From Proteobacteria bacterium UBA6920 (GTDB lineage Bacteria; Pseudomonadota; Gammaproteobacteria; SG8-11): a DNA stretch of 23,936 nt. The DNA lies in contig DKAS01000005.1 of NCBI GenBank assembly GCA_002448875.1, forward strand, positions 1 through 23,936, read 5' to 3'. Below, one piece after another: positions 6,920 through 13,991 of this stretch. Each line of letters starts with the position of its first letter. Within the stretch, counting starts at the first letter, position 1. A program made the position numbers and the translations under genes. A model generated the notes under the pieces. That model saw nothing but the letters and a program-made list of their open reading frames with translations. It was not told the DNA's origin and ran no database searches.

Positions 6920-7652
6920 TCAGATCACCGATATGGAAAGTTTCCAGCAGCTGCGTGCCGGCGGCGTGCCAGGCGCGCGCCAGCTGCAGATTGCCGATTT
7001 CATACAGCGCCCATTGCCACGGCGCCGGCGGCAGGGGGCGGGCATGGTCGGGAATGATGCTGTGATCGGTGAACAGGTACTCCGGTCGCAGTGCCTGCGC
7101 CTGCGCCAGCATGGCATCGTCCCAGGGTTCCATCACCCAGCCGATGCGGGCAACGCCGCGGTGGCGGGCGTATTCCAGGGCGGGACGATCATAGGAGATG
7201 AGCACGCACTGCGTCATCACCGGCGCCAGTTCGGCGAGCACGCGGTCCACCACCAGCGGCATGCCGAACGCGCGCATGCTGACCCGCTTGAGCTCCACGA
7301 ACAGGGTGAGCTGCGGCTGCGCCCACAGCAACTGCACCACTTCCTGCAGGCTGCAGATGTGCTGGGTTGCCAGGGGGGCGCCTGCGGCGTCGGTGGCGGT
7401 CAGCGACAGGGCGCGCAATTGCTGCAGGCTGTAATCGGCGACGGCGCCGGCGGTCCGCGCCAGTTGCTGCAGGTCGCGGTCGTGATAGAGCACGGGAACG
7501 TGATCGGCGCTCAGCTGCACATCGATTTCCACGTAGTGGGCGCCGGCGGCCACGGCAGCGGTGATGGCAGGCAGGGTGTTTTCCACGTAGCGGCCGGCAT
7601 ACCCCCGGTGCGCTACCAGATTTGCGGGCGACAATCCGTTACTTGCGGTCAC
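6900..7652 (-). CDS. ugpQ: Glycerophosphodiester phosphodiesterase, cytoplasmic UgpQ-like
   Basis: The enzyme hydrolyses glycerophosphodiesters, such as glycerophosphocholine, to an alcohol and glycerol-3-phosphate. Family motifs are all present in its 250 residues: AHRGYAGRYVENT with the catalytic His-Arg and the metal Glu (~14-26), YVEIDVQLSADHVPVLYHDRDL with the metal Glu/Asp and second catalytic His (~40-61), and FVELKR (~119-124). There is no signal peptide, so it should act in the cytoplasm like UgpQ rather than in the periplasm like GlpQ. It starts with GTG at 7652, preceded by GGGAG six bases upstream. The next gene overlaps its 3' end and encodes a glycerol-3-phosphate dehydrogenase, which would use the product directly; the pairing supports both assignments. 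Confidence 0.92.
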   Translation of the reverse strand: MTASNGLSPANLVAHRGYAGRYVENTLPAITAAVAAGAHYVEIDVQLSADHVPVLYHDRDLQQLARTAGAVADYSLQQLRALSLTATDAAGAPLATQHICSLQEVVQLLWAQPQLTLFVELKRVSMRAFGMPLVVDRVLAELAPVMTQCVLISYDRPALEYARHRGVARIGWVMEPWDDAMLAQAQALRPEYLFTDHSIIPDHARPLPPAPWQWALYEIGNLQLARAWHAAGTQLLETFHIGDLIAQLDA

Positions 7653-7680
7653 GTGTTTCTCCCGCGGCGGGTGCCGGTGT

Positions 7681-8685
7681 TCAGTTGTCGGTGGCGAATC
7701 CTACGATCAAGGGCAGCAACTCGCTGTTGAACAGCTGGCGCAGCGATTCCGCGCTGGCGTCGCGCAGTTCGCCGCTGGCCAGATAGGACAGGGGCCAGGA
7801 ATGCTTGCCGTGCTCCTTGCGGTCACTGCCGAGGAAACGAATGGTGAGCTGCCCTTTGATGCGGGTACCGCCTGCCTCGCGCTCCCGGTCCTTGATGTAG
7901 AGGGCGCTTTCGATGATGAAATCCGCATCGCCCTGCTCCTCGACGCCGAAACCGCCGGCCTGCAGGCTGTAGCTGAGGGCGGATTTGAGCGCGCCGCTGT
8001 CGTCGTTGACCACCACCGGTTTGATGGTGATACGGTGCAGTAGTTTTTCAAAATCGGAACGCAGCGAAGATGCCTGCCAGACATTGAGCGCGCTGCGTTC
8101 GGAAGTATCGACGGTTTTGTAGATGCCGGTGTAGAAATCACGCACCACCTGCGCCTGCAGCGCCTTGCCGGCATGGGAAATCTTCGCCAGCTTGTCCGGC
8201 GAGCTGCCGACGCGGTCGATATGGTCGCGGGTGGATTCGTCGAGAGCGACGATGATCTTGGTGATCTGGTCGGCTACCAGCTGCTTGTCCAGCACGGCAT
8301 AAGCCAGGTAGCGGCCGTTTTCCTTGTCCAGCCAGGTGTCGACGATCTGGATCTTGCCGTCCAGCGGCGCCAGCATGGATTGGATATCGATATCGGCTTT
8401 CGCGTGCGCCAGGTAGAGGGGCAGGTCGGGCGGCGCAACGAACGCAAAGCGGTGCAGCAGCTCTTCGCGCGCTGCGTCCTTGGCGCCCTTGAGGAAACGA
8501 TGTTTGCCTACGGTGCCGACATAACGCGTTGCAGGGTAATTATTGCTTTCGCCGGTCAACCAGTCCGGTTTGACGACGTTGCTATTGGCGTGGATGCTGC
8601 AGGCGGCCGGCAGTGCCAGCAACGCCATCAGGCTGAAAACCGCGTAAATTCGACTGTGCATCGACCGACCGTCAGGGTGATTCAT
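7681..8685 (-). CDS. LPP20-family lipoprotein-like protein
   Basis: The 334-residue product has an N-terminal export signal ending in LLALPAACS, consistent with lipidation at Cys, though Pro at -3 makes the lipobox imperfect. After the cleavage site, PDWLTG followed by YVGTVGKHRFLKGAKDAAREEL resembles the LPP20 lipoprotein domain (about residues 38-160). The second half (about 215-330) has beta-strand character with VVVNDDSGALKSALSYSL and DADFIIESALYIKD, similar to outer-membrane-assembly lipoproteins that handle short peptides or surface polymers. The function is not known. Two in-frame starts are possible: ATG at 8685 and ATG at 8661. The second gives a more typical signal peptide, but neither has a good ribosome site. 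The stop is 28 bp before ugpQ, so the three minus-strand genes here may form one transcript. Confidence 0.75.
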   Translation of the reverse strand: MNHPDGRSMHSRIYAVFSLMALLALPAACSIHANSNVVKPDWLTGESNNYPATRYVGTVGKHRFLKGAKDAAREELLHRFAFVAPPDLPLYLAHAKADIDIQSMLAPLDGKIQIVDTWLDKENGRYLAYAVLDKQLVADQITKIIVALDESTRDHIDRVGSSPDKLAKISHAGKALQAQVVRDFYTGIYKTVDTSERSALNVWQASSLRSDFEKLLHRITIKPVVVNDDSGALKSALSYSLQAGGFGVEEQGDADFIIESALYIKDREREAGGTRIKGQLTIRFLGSDRKEHGKHSWPLSYLASGELRDASAESLRQLFNSELLPLIVGFATDN

Positions 8686-8732
8686 GGTGCGGTCTATGAT
8701 AACGGGAATTTTCCGGGCTGGGAAGGCAAAGA

Positions 8733-8763
8733 AAAACCGGGGTCTAAGCCCCGGTTTTGCGTG
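8733..8763 (-). terminator. Rho-independent terminator, downstream of the Sel1-repeat gene
   Basis: AAAACCGGGG (8733-8742) and CCCCGGTTTT (8749-8758) form a perfect 10-bp stem around a 6-base loop. On the minus strand the stem is followed by TTTTTCTTT, so it should end transcription of the Sel1 gene. The symmetrical A/T runs mean it could work in both directions. It also separates that gene from the lipoprotein operon that begins just left of it. Confidence 0.88.
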
Positions 8764-8790
8764 TGTCGCGAATACAGCGGTGGTATGCGC

Positions 8791-9162
8791 TTACTGGTCC
8801 AGTTGCGAATACCAGTACTGCGCCATCTTCTGGTCCCGCGCCAGCCCGAACCAGCCTTCGGCATAGGCGGCGGCCAGGTATTCCTGGGCGGTGCGGTGGC
8901 CGTTTTTCGCCGCCTTGGTATACCACTTGACGGCTTCGCCTTCGTTGGCAACGACGCCGGCGCCACTGTGATACATCAGCGCGATGTTGAACTGGGCGGC
9001 CGCGTTGCCCTGATCGGCCAGCGGACCCCATTTCTGCACGGCTTGGGGATAGTCATGGTTTTCGGCGGCGATGAAGCCGTCGCTGTAGGCATCGGCCAGG
9101 CAACTGCCCGCGGCGCTGAACAGCAGGGCCGCACCGGCGCAATATGCATATAATTTTTTCAT
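8791..9162 (-). CDS. Periplasmic Sel1-like repeat protein
   Basis: The likely start is the ATG at 9162, because CTCCTGGAG lies about eight bases upstream and the first residues, MKKLYAYCAGAALLFSAAGS, make a clean signal peptide with cleavage near CLADA. A longer frame reaches 9276 but would bury that signal. The mature part has two to three Sel1-type repeats, for example AAAQFNIALMYHSGAGV followed by DEGEAVKWYTKAA-like spacing and TAQEYLAAAYAEGWFG. Such repeats mediate protein-protein contact. At 123 residues it is small for the family. No partner can be assigned from the neighbours. Confidence 0.82.
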   Translation of the reverse strand: MKKLYAYCAGAALLFSAAGSCLADAYSDGFIAAENHDYPQAVQKWGPLADQGNAAAQFNIALMYHSGAGVVANEGEAVKWYTKAAKNGHRTAQEYLAAAYAEGWFGLARDQKMAQYWYSQLDQ

Positions 9163-9324
9163 TATTGGTCTCCAGGAGGGGGATGAGTCCAGTGACCAAT
9201 ATAGTAATTGCACGGGTCCCGCTTTCGCCGTGACCGGGATCACAACAGCAGGCGAGCGTCGCCGCCGGGCTATCAATATTTGCGATATCGATATGCGCCG
9301 GGACGACGTGCGTATAACGGAAAT

Positions 9325-9765
9325 TTATTCTTTTATAACGTGCATGATGCGCACGCCGACCAGGCTTTGCGCGTAGGGCAGGGACACGTAGCCCAGGGCG
9401 TTAGCACTGCGGACGATGGCGGCGGCAACCAGCGGTGCGCGTTTTTCCCGCGAGGGATTGCGCGCGCTGTTGTTTACCGAGCGGCTTTGTTCCTCCAGGG
9501 CGGCAACCCGGGCGGACAGGCCCAGCACCTTGCGGGTGAACACTTCCCGCGCCGGATCGTCCGGCGGCAGGTCATAGCGTTCGATGCGCTTGCCCGAAGG
9601 CCAGGAAACGATGTACTCGCTGTAGATGTACTTGATTTCCTGCATGGTGAAATTCTGCTGGTTTTCGCTATTAACGATGATAGCGACGGATTCGGCGACC
9701 GCCGGTGAAATCCCGGCAAGCAGCAACAGCAGGGCGGCGGTGAGACTGGCGGGACGTGGTCGCAT
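9325..9765 (-). CDS. Small phosphate-binding-protein-like (PstS-like) periplasmic protein
   Basis: This 146-residue protein has a signal peptide (LTAALLLLLAGISPAVA) and then a compact PstS-like fold. AIIVNSENQQNFTMQEIKYIY followed by SWPSGKRIERYDLP and REVFTRKVLGLS is the pattern of the short stand-alone substrate-binding proteins often annotated as phosphate ABC transporter components. The usual later Trp-containing segment has been replaced by an Arg/Ser-rich stretch (SRSVNNSARNPSREKR), while the terminal ANALGYVSLP block remains. Ligand binding is therefore uncertain. The start at 9765 has a strong ribosome site, AAGGAG, six bases upstream. It follows the porin gene by only 9 bp in the same direction, and the two are probably one operon. 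No Pst permease genes are in the window. Confidence 0.78.
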   Translation of the reverse strand: MRPRPASLTAALLLLLAGISPAVAESVAIIVNSENQQNFTMQEIKYIYSEYIVSWPSGKRIERYDLPPDDPAREVFTRKVLGLSARVAALEEQSRSVNNSARNPSREKRAPLVAAAIVRSANALGYVSLPYAQSLVGVRIMHVIKE

Positions 9766-9774
9766 GGGATCTCC

Positions 9775-10959
9775 TTATTCGCCGAGATGCACCGCCACGC
9801 TGGCGATGGCATGGTTATAGTTGTCAACCTGGCTGTCTTCGTAACTTTCCATGTGATACTCCAGCTTGAACACCACGTTCTTGGCGGAGTGATAATTGAA
9901 GATCAGGCTGTTGATGGCGCCGTAGGTCGGACTTTTCACGCCGTTGGCGGTGTTGTCGTCGAATACGTCGTAGCGGTAGCCGAAGCTGAAGGCGCGCCAG
10001 TCGTAGACGGCCTGCAGGTAGTAGCCAAGACTCTCCACGGTGTTACTGCTGACCTGCTCGATAGAGGCGTGCGCGACTTCGCTCTGAATGGTGAAATCAT
10101 TGGCCTTCATCCGCAGGTGCACGCCGGTGGCATCCTTGGTCGAGCCGTTGTTCCAGGTGTCATGGTAGAGGCTGAGACCGGCTTCGGTCTGGGTGAAGGC
10201 GGGCAGGGTGATGGACAGGCGCGCGCCCAGGGACTTGGACGCGTTGCCGTCACCGGCGCCGGAATTGTACTCACCGTTGCCGAGGTAAACGTTGTAGCTG
10301 AGGAAGGTGTTGGTGAAACGCTGCACGCCAAAGGCGCTGATGCCGTCGTTGGTGCGGGGAAAGATATTGCGAATATGCTGCGGCGCCTGCTGGGTGGCCA
10401 GATAGGGCGGATAGTGATCCACGTTCCACAGGCCGGCCGGGGTGAATTCGCGGCCAAAGCGCAGATCCAACTCCGGTCGCAACTGATAGGTGACGTTGAA
10501 GGCTTCGGCGAATATGCCGCCATCCGCTTCCTTCATGGTGGCGAAGCTCTGGTTGCGGCCGCTGGTGTCGCGCACGGTGACCTGGTCGTCACAGTTCTGG
10601 TTCTGGTCGGGGCTGTTGCAGGACACATAGCGGGGACCGTCCTGATACTCGATTTCGGAAAAGAAGCGCCATTTTTCGGTGATATTCTTGTTGAAGAACA
10701 GCGAAAAATGGTGCAGGCGAAACTGCGGGTAGCTGCCTTTTTCCCGTGATACATGGTATTCCATGTCCATGTAGCCGGAAATCTTCATCAAGTGGCTGAG
10801 TTCGGTTTCGATGTCGTAAAACTGTTCTTTGGAGAAGGCGATGTCCTGCTCCATGGTCTGCAGTTTTTCTTCGGCTTCCTGCTTGGTGATGGCAAGGGCG
10901 CTGGCCGGCAACAGCAGGCAGCAAAGCCATCCCAGGTAAACCAGTTGTTTGCTAGGCAT
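9775..10959 (-). CDS. Outer-membrane beta-barrel porin-like protein with N-terminal coiled coil
   Basis: The 394-residue product has a signal peptide (LVYLGWLCCLLLPASALA). A short heptad-like helix follows (EAEEKLQTMEQDIAFSKEQF, about 29-48), as seen in trimeric porins where it sits in the periplasm. The rest is beta-rich with alternating aromatic residues, for example PQFRLHHFSLFFNKNITEKW and YLQAVYDWRAFSFGYRYDVF. The segment FGREFTPAGLWNVDHYPP is typical of barrel proteins annotated as phosphate-selective or general porins. The last residues are VAVHLGE, not the usual terminal aromatic. The ribosome site GGGGAG is about eight bases before the ATG. It is the first gene of an operon with the phosphate-binding-like protein, which suggests joint solute uptake, but the solute is not known. 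Confidence 0.83.
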   Translation of the reverse strand: MPSKQLVYLGWLCCLLLPASALAITKQEAEEKLQTMEQDIAFSKEQFYDIETELSHLMKISGYMDMEYHVSREKGSYPQFRLHHFSLFFNKNITEKWRFFSEIEYQDGPRYVSCNSPDQNQNCDDQVTVRDTSGRNQSFATMKEADGGIFAEAFNVTYQLRPELDLRFGREFTPAGLWNVDHYPPYLATQQAPQHIRNIFPRTNDGISAFGVQRFTNTFLSYNVYLGNGEYNSGAGDGNASKSLGARLSITLPAFTQTEAGLSLYHDTWNNGSTKDATGVHLRMKANDFTIQSEVAHASIEQVSSNTVESLGYYLQAVYDWRAFSFGYRYDVFDDNTANGVKSPTYGAINSLIFNYHSAKNVVFKLEYHMESYEDSQVDNYNHAIASVAVHLGE

Positions 10960-11404
10960 CGGTATGATCTCCCCATTGAGTCGCTCCCCGCCGGGAGTCT
11001 GTATTAATCGCTTGCCGCCGCAGGGTTTCCACGGTTTTCCGGGTTATCATTAACCTCAGAAAAAAGAGGAAAAATTCTACTAAAAATCAATCAAGCTGGC
11101 TAGACCGTCTACGCGAAAAAAGCTGTTGTGGAGCGTATGTGGAATCGCAAAGCGAGCGGAAGAGTTGTTTTAAAGGAGTTAGCTTAATTAGGGTTTAAGC
11201 TGGTTTTGTCGTAATGCGCTCATTCAATCGCCAGGCCACGGCGGCCGTATGCGTCGGGTCGCGGACAAAGCGAGGGCGGGTTTCCCTTGCGTGTGACTCG
11301 GCAGCTGTGGGTTAATGTGCCGGAGTTCGGCGGGCGGATGGATCGCCCGGTCACGGGAGGTCTGTGGTCCGGCATTTCTCTATAATATAAACGTGAGGAA
11401 ACTA
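10960..11404. other. 445-bp intergenic region between two divergent outer-membrane protein genes
   Basis: No gene is seen here. The region must carry the leftward promoter for the porin operon and the rightward promoter for the next barrel protein. The segment around 11050-11215 is AT-richer. It includes an inverted repeat AGCTTAA-N7-TTAAGCT (11181-11201) that could be an operator or a weak terminator, followed by GGTTTTG. I did not find a convincing phosphate box. Confidence 0.6.
11381..11386 (+). promoter_or_regulatory. Possible -10 hexamer of the plus-strand barrel gene
   Basis: A perfect TATAAT lies 18 bases before the ATG at 11405, in an otherwise GC-rich stretch. If used, the 5' leader would be only about a dozen bases and would just include the GTGAGG ribosome site (11393-11398). 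There is no good -35 at the expected distance (AGGTCT at best), so an activator may be needed, or the match may be chance. Confidence 0.35.
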
Positions 11405-12430
11405 ATGAAAAGAAAAACTCTGATCAGCGTCATGCTGGCTTCTACCATGGCGGGGGTATCGACGGCGCAGGCGGAACAGGCGCATGCCCTGGGCGCCGGT
11501 CAATTCAACGGCTTTCTGGATTCCACCTATATGCTGTCGGACGGCACCAATGATCCCGCCGACAGCCCGACGGCGCAGAAATGGGACGTCAATGCCGAGT
11601 TCGATTACAAGCAGGACCTGGCCAAGGACGTGAAATTGCGCATGGACATGGACCTGAATCTGGCCGGTAACGGCGGTGCCAGCACCTCCGATTCGGCCAA
11701 AATGGAGCAGGGTTTCATTTCCTACCAACCGTCCAACGCGCTGCGGATCACCGGCGGTGCATTCAACAATCCGCTGGGCTGGGAAGCCGAAGACGCGCCG
11801 GACATGATGCAGATTTCCCACGGCCAGATCTACGACCTGCTGGACGCGGAAACCGCGCTGTGGGGCAATAACGTGTCGGGCGTGGCCGTTTCCGGCGTAG
11901 TGGGTCCGATGGTGATTACCGGCGGTCTGCTCACCGACCTGGGTAATGTCGACGAGAAAAGCTCCTTCGCCCTGGTGGTCAACGGCAATCTGACCAAGGG
12001 GCTGGAAATCGAAGGCGGTCTGCTGACCGACAGCAAGCGCAAGAACCTGCCGAACAGCCAGCCCAAAGTTTCCGCCATGGAACGCATCATCGACGTCAAC
12101 GTTTCCTACAAGGATCCGCTGTTTACCGTCGGCGGCGAACTGCTGCTGGCCAGCGCCACGGTGGACAACGCCCTGGGCGTTACCGCCAGCTATTCCTTCA
12201 CCGACCAGCTCAGCGGTACTTTCCGTTTCGATACCGTCAGCTATGAAGCGCAGGGCCTGGATGCCACCAACACCATCACCCTGGCGGTAGGCTACCTGCT
12301 GGAGAAGAACCTGGGCGTCAATTTCGAGATCAAGCTGCAGGACGATCCCAACGATCCCGATACCGCCTTAAGCAACGGTATTATCGGCGACGGCGACAAG
12401 ATCGGCCTGGAATTCCTCGCCCAGTTCTAA
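11405..12430 (+). CDS. Outer-membrane beta-barrel protein (porin-like)
   Basis: The start is placed at the ATG at 11405, because GTGAGG precedes it and MKRKTLISVMLASTMAGVST makes a standard signal peptide cleaved after AQA; a longer frame from 11315 has no such features. The mature 319 or so residues alternate polar and hydrophobic positions in strand-like segments (KLRMDMDLNLAGNG, SFALVVNGNLTKGLEIEGGLLTD, LGVTASYSFTDQLSGTFRFDTVSYE). The chain ends GLEFLAQF with a C-terminal Phe, the signal for barrel insertion by BAM. It resembles small barrel porins annotated as outer-membrane channel proteins, but no specific substrate can be named. It stands alone, with its own promoter region and a strong terminator just after the stop. 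Confidence 0.85.
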   Translation: MKRKTLISVMLASTMAGVSTAQAEQAHALGAGQFNGFLDSTYMLSDGTNDPADSPTAQKWDVNAEFDYKQDLAKDVKLRMDMDLNLAGNGGASTSDSAKMEQGFISYQPSNALRITGGAFNNPLGWEAEDAPDMMQISHGQIYDLLDAETALWGNNVSGVAVSGVVGPMVITGGLLTDLGNVDEKSSFALVVNGNLTKGLEIEGGLLTDSKRKNLPNSQPKVSAMERIIDVNVSYKDPLFTVGGELLLASATVDNALGVTASYSFTDQLSGTFRFDTVSYEAQGLDATNTITLAVGYLLEKNLGVNFEIKLQDDPNDPDTALSNGIIGDGDKIGLEFLAQF

Positions 12431-12454
12431 AGACGGCGACGCCGGACGAAGAAC

Positions 12455-12485
12455 AAAGCCACGCGTCAGCGTGGCTTTTTTTTTG
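12455..12485 (+). terminator. Rho-independent terminator of the barrel gene
   Basis: AAAGCCACGC (12455-12464) and GCGTGGCTTT (12469-12478) form a 10-bp stem with loop GTCA, followed by a run of T to 12484. It lies 25 bp after the stop codon at 12430. The stem flanked by A and T runs could also stop the convergent alcohol dehydrogenase transcript, whose stop is at 12488. Confidence 0.93.
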
Positions 12486-12487
12486 GC

Positions 12488-13678
12488 TTACAAACGGGCG
12501 CTGACGATGGCGGCGATCTCCGCGTCTTCCAGCACCAGCGGGTTGGTTTTCATGCTGCTGCCGCGGCTGTTGGCGACGATGTGGTCGACATCGGCCGCGC
12601 TCACCCCGTAGTGACTCAGCAGCGGCAGTTGCAGGTAGTCGGTCCAGTCCTGCAGCCGGTCCAGCAATGCCTGCAGCGCCTGCGTCTGGTCGGCAAATTC
12701 ACGGCCGCACAACAGCGCGGCGGCGTGAGCGTACTTGGCCAGAGCCGGGTGGCCCGGCGCGCGCTGCCGCAGCGCCTCGATATTGACCCGGGTGGCCGTG
12801 GCCAGCAGGGTACCGCAGGCCACGCCGTGCGGAATGGGGAAAAATGCCCCCAGCGGCGCGGCCAGTCCGTGCACCGAACCCAATCCGACCTGAGCCAGGG
12901 TAATGCCGGAAATCAGCGCGCAGTAGGCCATGATCGATTGTTGCGGCCGGGCGTCGGCGCCCTGGTCGAACCAGCGCAGCAGGCTGTCGCCGATGCGGCC
13001 CAGGGCGTCGGCGGCGAGGGCATCGGTGAAGGCGTTGGCGCGGGTGCTGACGTAGGATTCCAGCAACTGGGTCAGGGCGTCCATGCCGTTGGCGGCGATC
13101 AATGCCGGTGGGCAGGCGGCCAACAGATCCGGATCGACGACGGCGTAGCGGGGCACCAGTTGTTCATCGCGGAAGGACTTCTTGAATCCGTTGCGGCCGG
13201 GCACGCTGAGTACGGCATTGCGTGTGGCTTCGCTGCCGGTGCCGGCGGTGGTGGGAACCGCAATGAAGGGCACGGCCGGTCCCGGGTAGGGCAGTTGCGG
13301 GCCTACGCCTTCGAGGAAGTCCATGATGCTGTTGTCGATGCGCAGCAGGCCGGCGACGGCCTTGGCAGCGTCGAGGGCGCTGCCACCGCCAATGCCGATG
13401 ACCACGTCGAACTCCAGGTGGCGGAACTGGCGCACCAGATCGTCGATCAGTTGCGGCGACGGTTCGCCGGCGATGCTCGCCTGCTGCCACTGCATGGCTT
13501 CGCGGCGCAGGCCGGCCAGCAGGTGTTCATGATGCGGGGTGAGCTGCAGGGAGCGCTGGCCGGTGATCAACAGCAGGCGCTGGCCGAACTGGCGCGCCAG
13601 CGCCGGCAATTTCTGCAGCACACCGCTGCCGAATTCGATGCGCGGCAGGCAACCGAGGGAAAATGCGCTGATCTGCAT
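12488..13678 (-). CDS. Iron-containing alcohol dehydrogenase (group III)
   Basis: The 396-residue enzyme should interconvert an alcohol and its aldehyde with NAD(P)H, using a divalent metal, usually Fe. Visible motifs are the nucleotide-binding GIGGGSALDAAKAVAG (about 96-111), VPTTAGTGSEATRNAV (about 139-154), the metal-site Asp in NGMDALTQLLESYVSTRANAF (near 195-214), and the metal His residues in GSVHGLAAPLGAFFPIPHG (about 263-281). The start at 13678 is five bases after the stop of the LsrG-like gene; a much longer frame to 14389 exists, but that extension reads the neighbours in the wrong frame. It has no ribosome site of its own, so it is probably translated by coupling. It is the last gene of a three-gene operon with an aldehyde dehydrogenase, so it may reduce or form an aldehyde handled by that enzyme. 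Confidence 0.92.
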   Translation of the reverse strand: MQISAFSLGCLPRIEFGSGVLQKLPALARQFGQRLLLITGQRSLQLTPHHEHLLAGLRREAMQWQQASIAGEPSPQLIDDLVRQFRHLEFDVVIGIGGGSALDAAKAVAGLLRIDNSIMDFLEGVGPQLPYPGPAVPFIAVPTTAGTGSEATRNAVLSVPGRNGFKKSFRDEQLVPRYAVVDPDLLAACPPALIAANGMDALTQLLESYVSTRANAFTDALAADALGRIGDSLLRWFDQGADARPQQSIMAYCALISGITLAQVGLGSVHGLAAPLGAFFPIPHGVACGTLLATATRVNIEALRQRAPGHPALAKYAHAAALLCGREFADQTQALQALLDRLQDWTDYLQLPLLSHYGVSAADVDHIVANSRGSSMKTNPLVLEDAEIAAIVSARL

Positions 13679-13683
13679 GCGGT

Positions 13684-13980
13684 TCAACCGGCGGGAAACA
13701 GCGCTTTGTAGGTGACGCCCCGCCGCGGTTCCAGCATCCAGTCGGCGACTGCATCGCGCCAGGCCAGATAGTGGGCGGTTTGCTTGTGCACCTGGGCGTC
13801 GGTGGCCGAAGCGTAGGCTTCGTACAGGACGAATTTGCCGGGATCCTCCCCCGCCTGCAGAATATCGAAGCGACGGTTGCCGGTTTCCCGGACCGAAGCC
13901 AGATGATTGTCGCGGGTGGCGGCGATGAAATCGGCGATGTGCTGTGGTTTCACCTGGACATAAACGAGGGTGACATGCAT
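13684..13980 (-). CDS. LsrG-like antibiotic-biosynthesis-monooxygenase-fold protein
   Basis: This 98-residue dimeric ferredoxin-like protein closely resembles E. coli LsrG: the start MHVTLVYVQV, then NHLASVRETGNRRFDILQ, LYEAY and HKQTAHYLAW keep the residues that mark the LsrG branch. LsrG isomerises phosphorylated AI-2 signal (P-HPD) in E. coli. No lsr transport or kinase genes are present here, so the substrate may be a different small dicarbonyl. The start at 13980 is fixed by AAGGAGG six bases upstream; a Met at 14004 is inside the upstream gene. It lies 11 bp after the aldehyde dehydrogenase stop and 5 bp before the alcohol dehydrogenase, so the three are one operon. Confidence 0.87.
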   Translation of the reverse strand: MHVTLVYVQVKPQHIADFIAATRDNHLASVRETGNRRFDILQAGEDPGKFVLYEAYASATDAQVHKQTAHYLAWRDAVADWMLEPRRGVTYKALFPAG

Positions 13981-13991
13981 GGGGAACCTCC

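Noticed and set aside
5876..7057. 393-codon plus-strand frame
   Set aside because: Antisense to glpD and ugpQ, with low-complexity Gly/Ala/Arg content and no recognisable domain.
10960..11404. Riboswitch or small RNA in the long intergenic gap
   Set aside because: Only one short inverted repeat is visible, with no recognisable conserved core.
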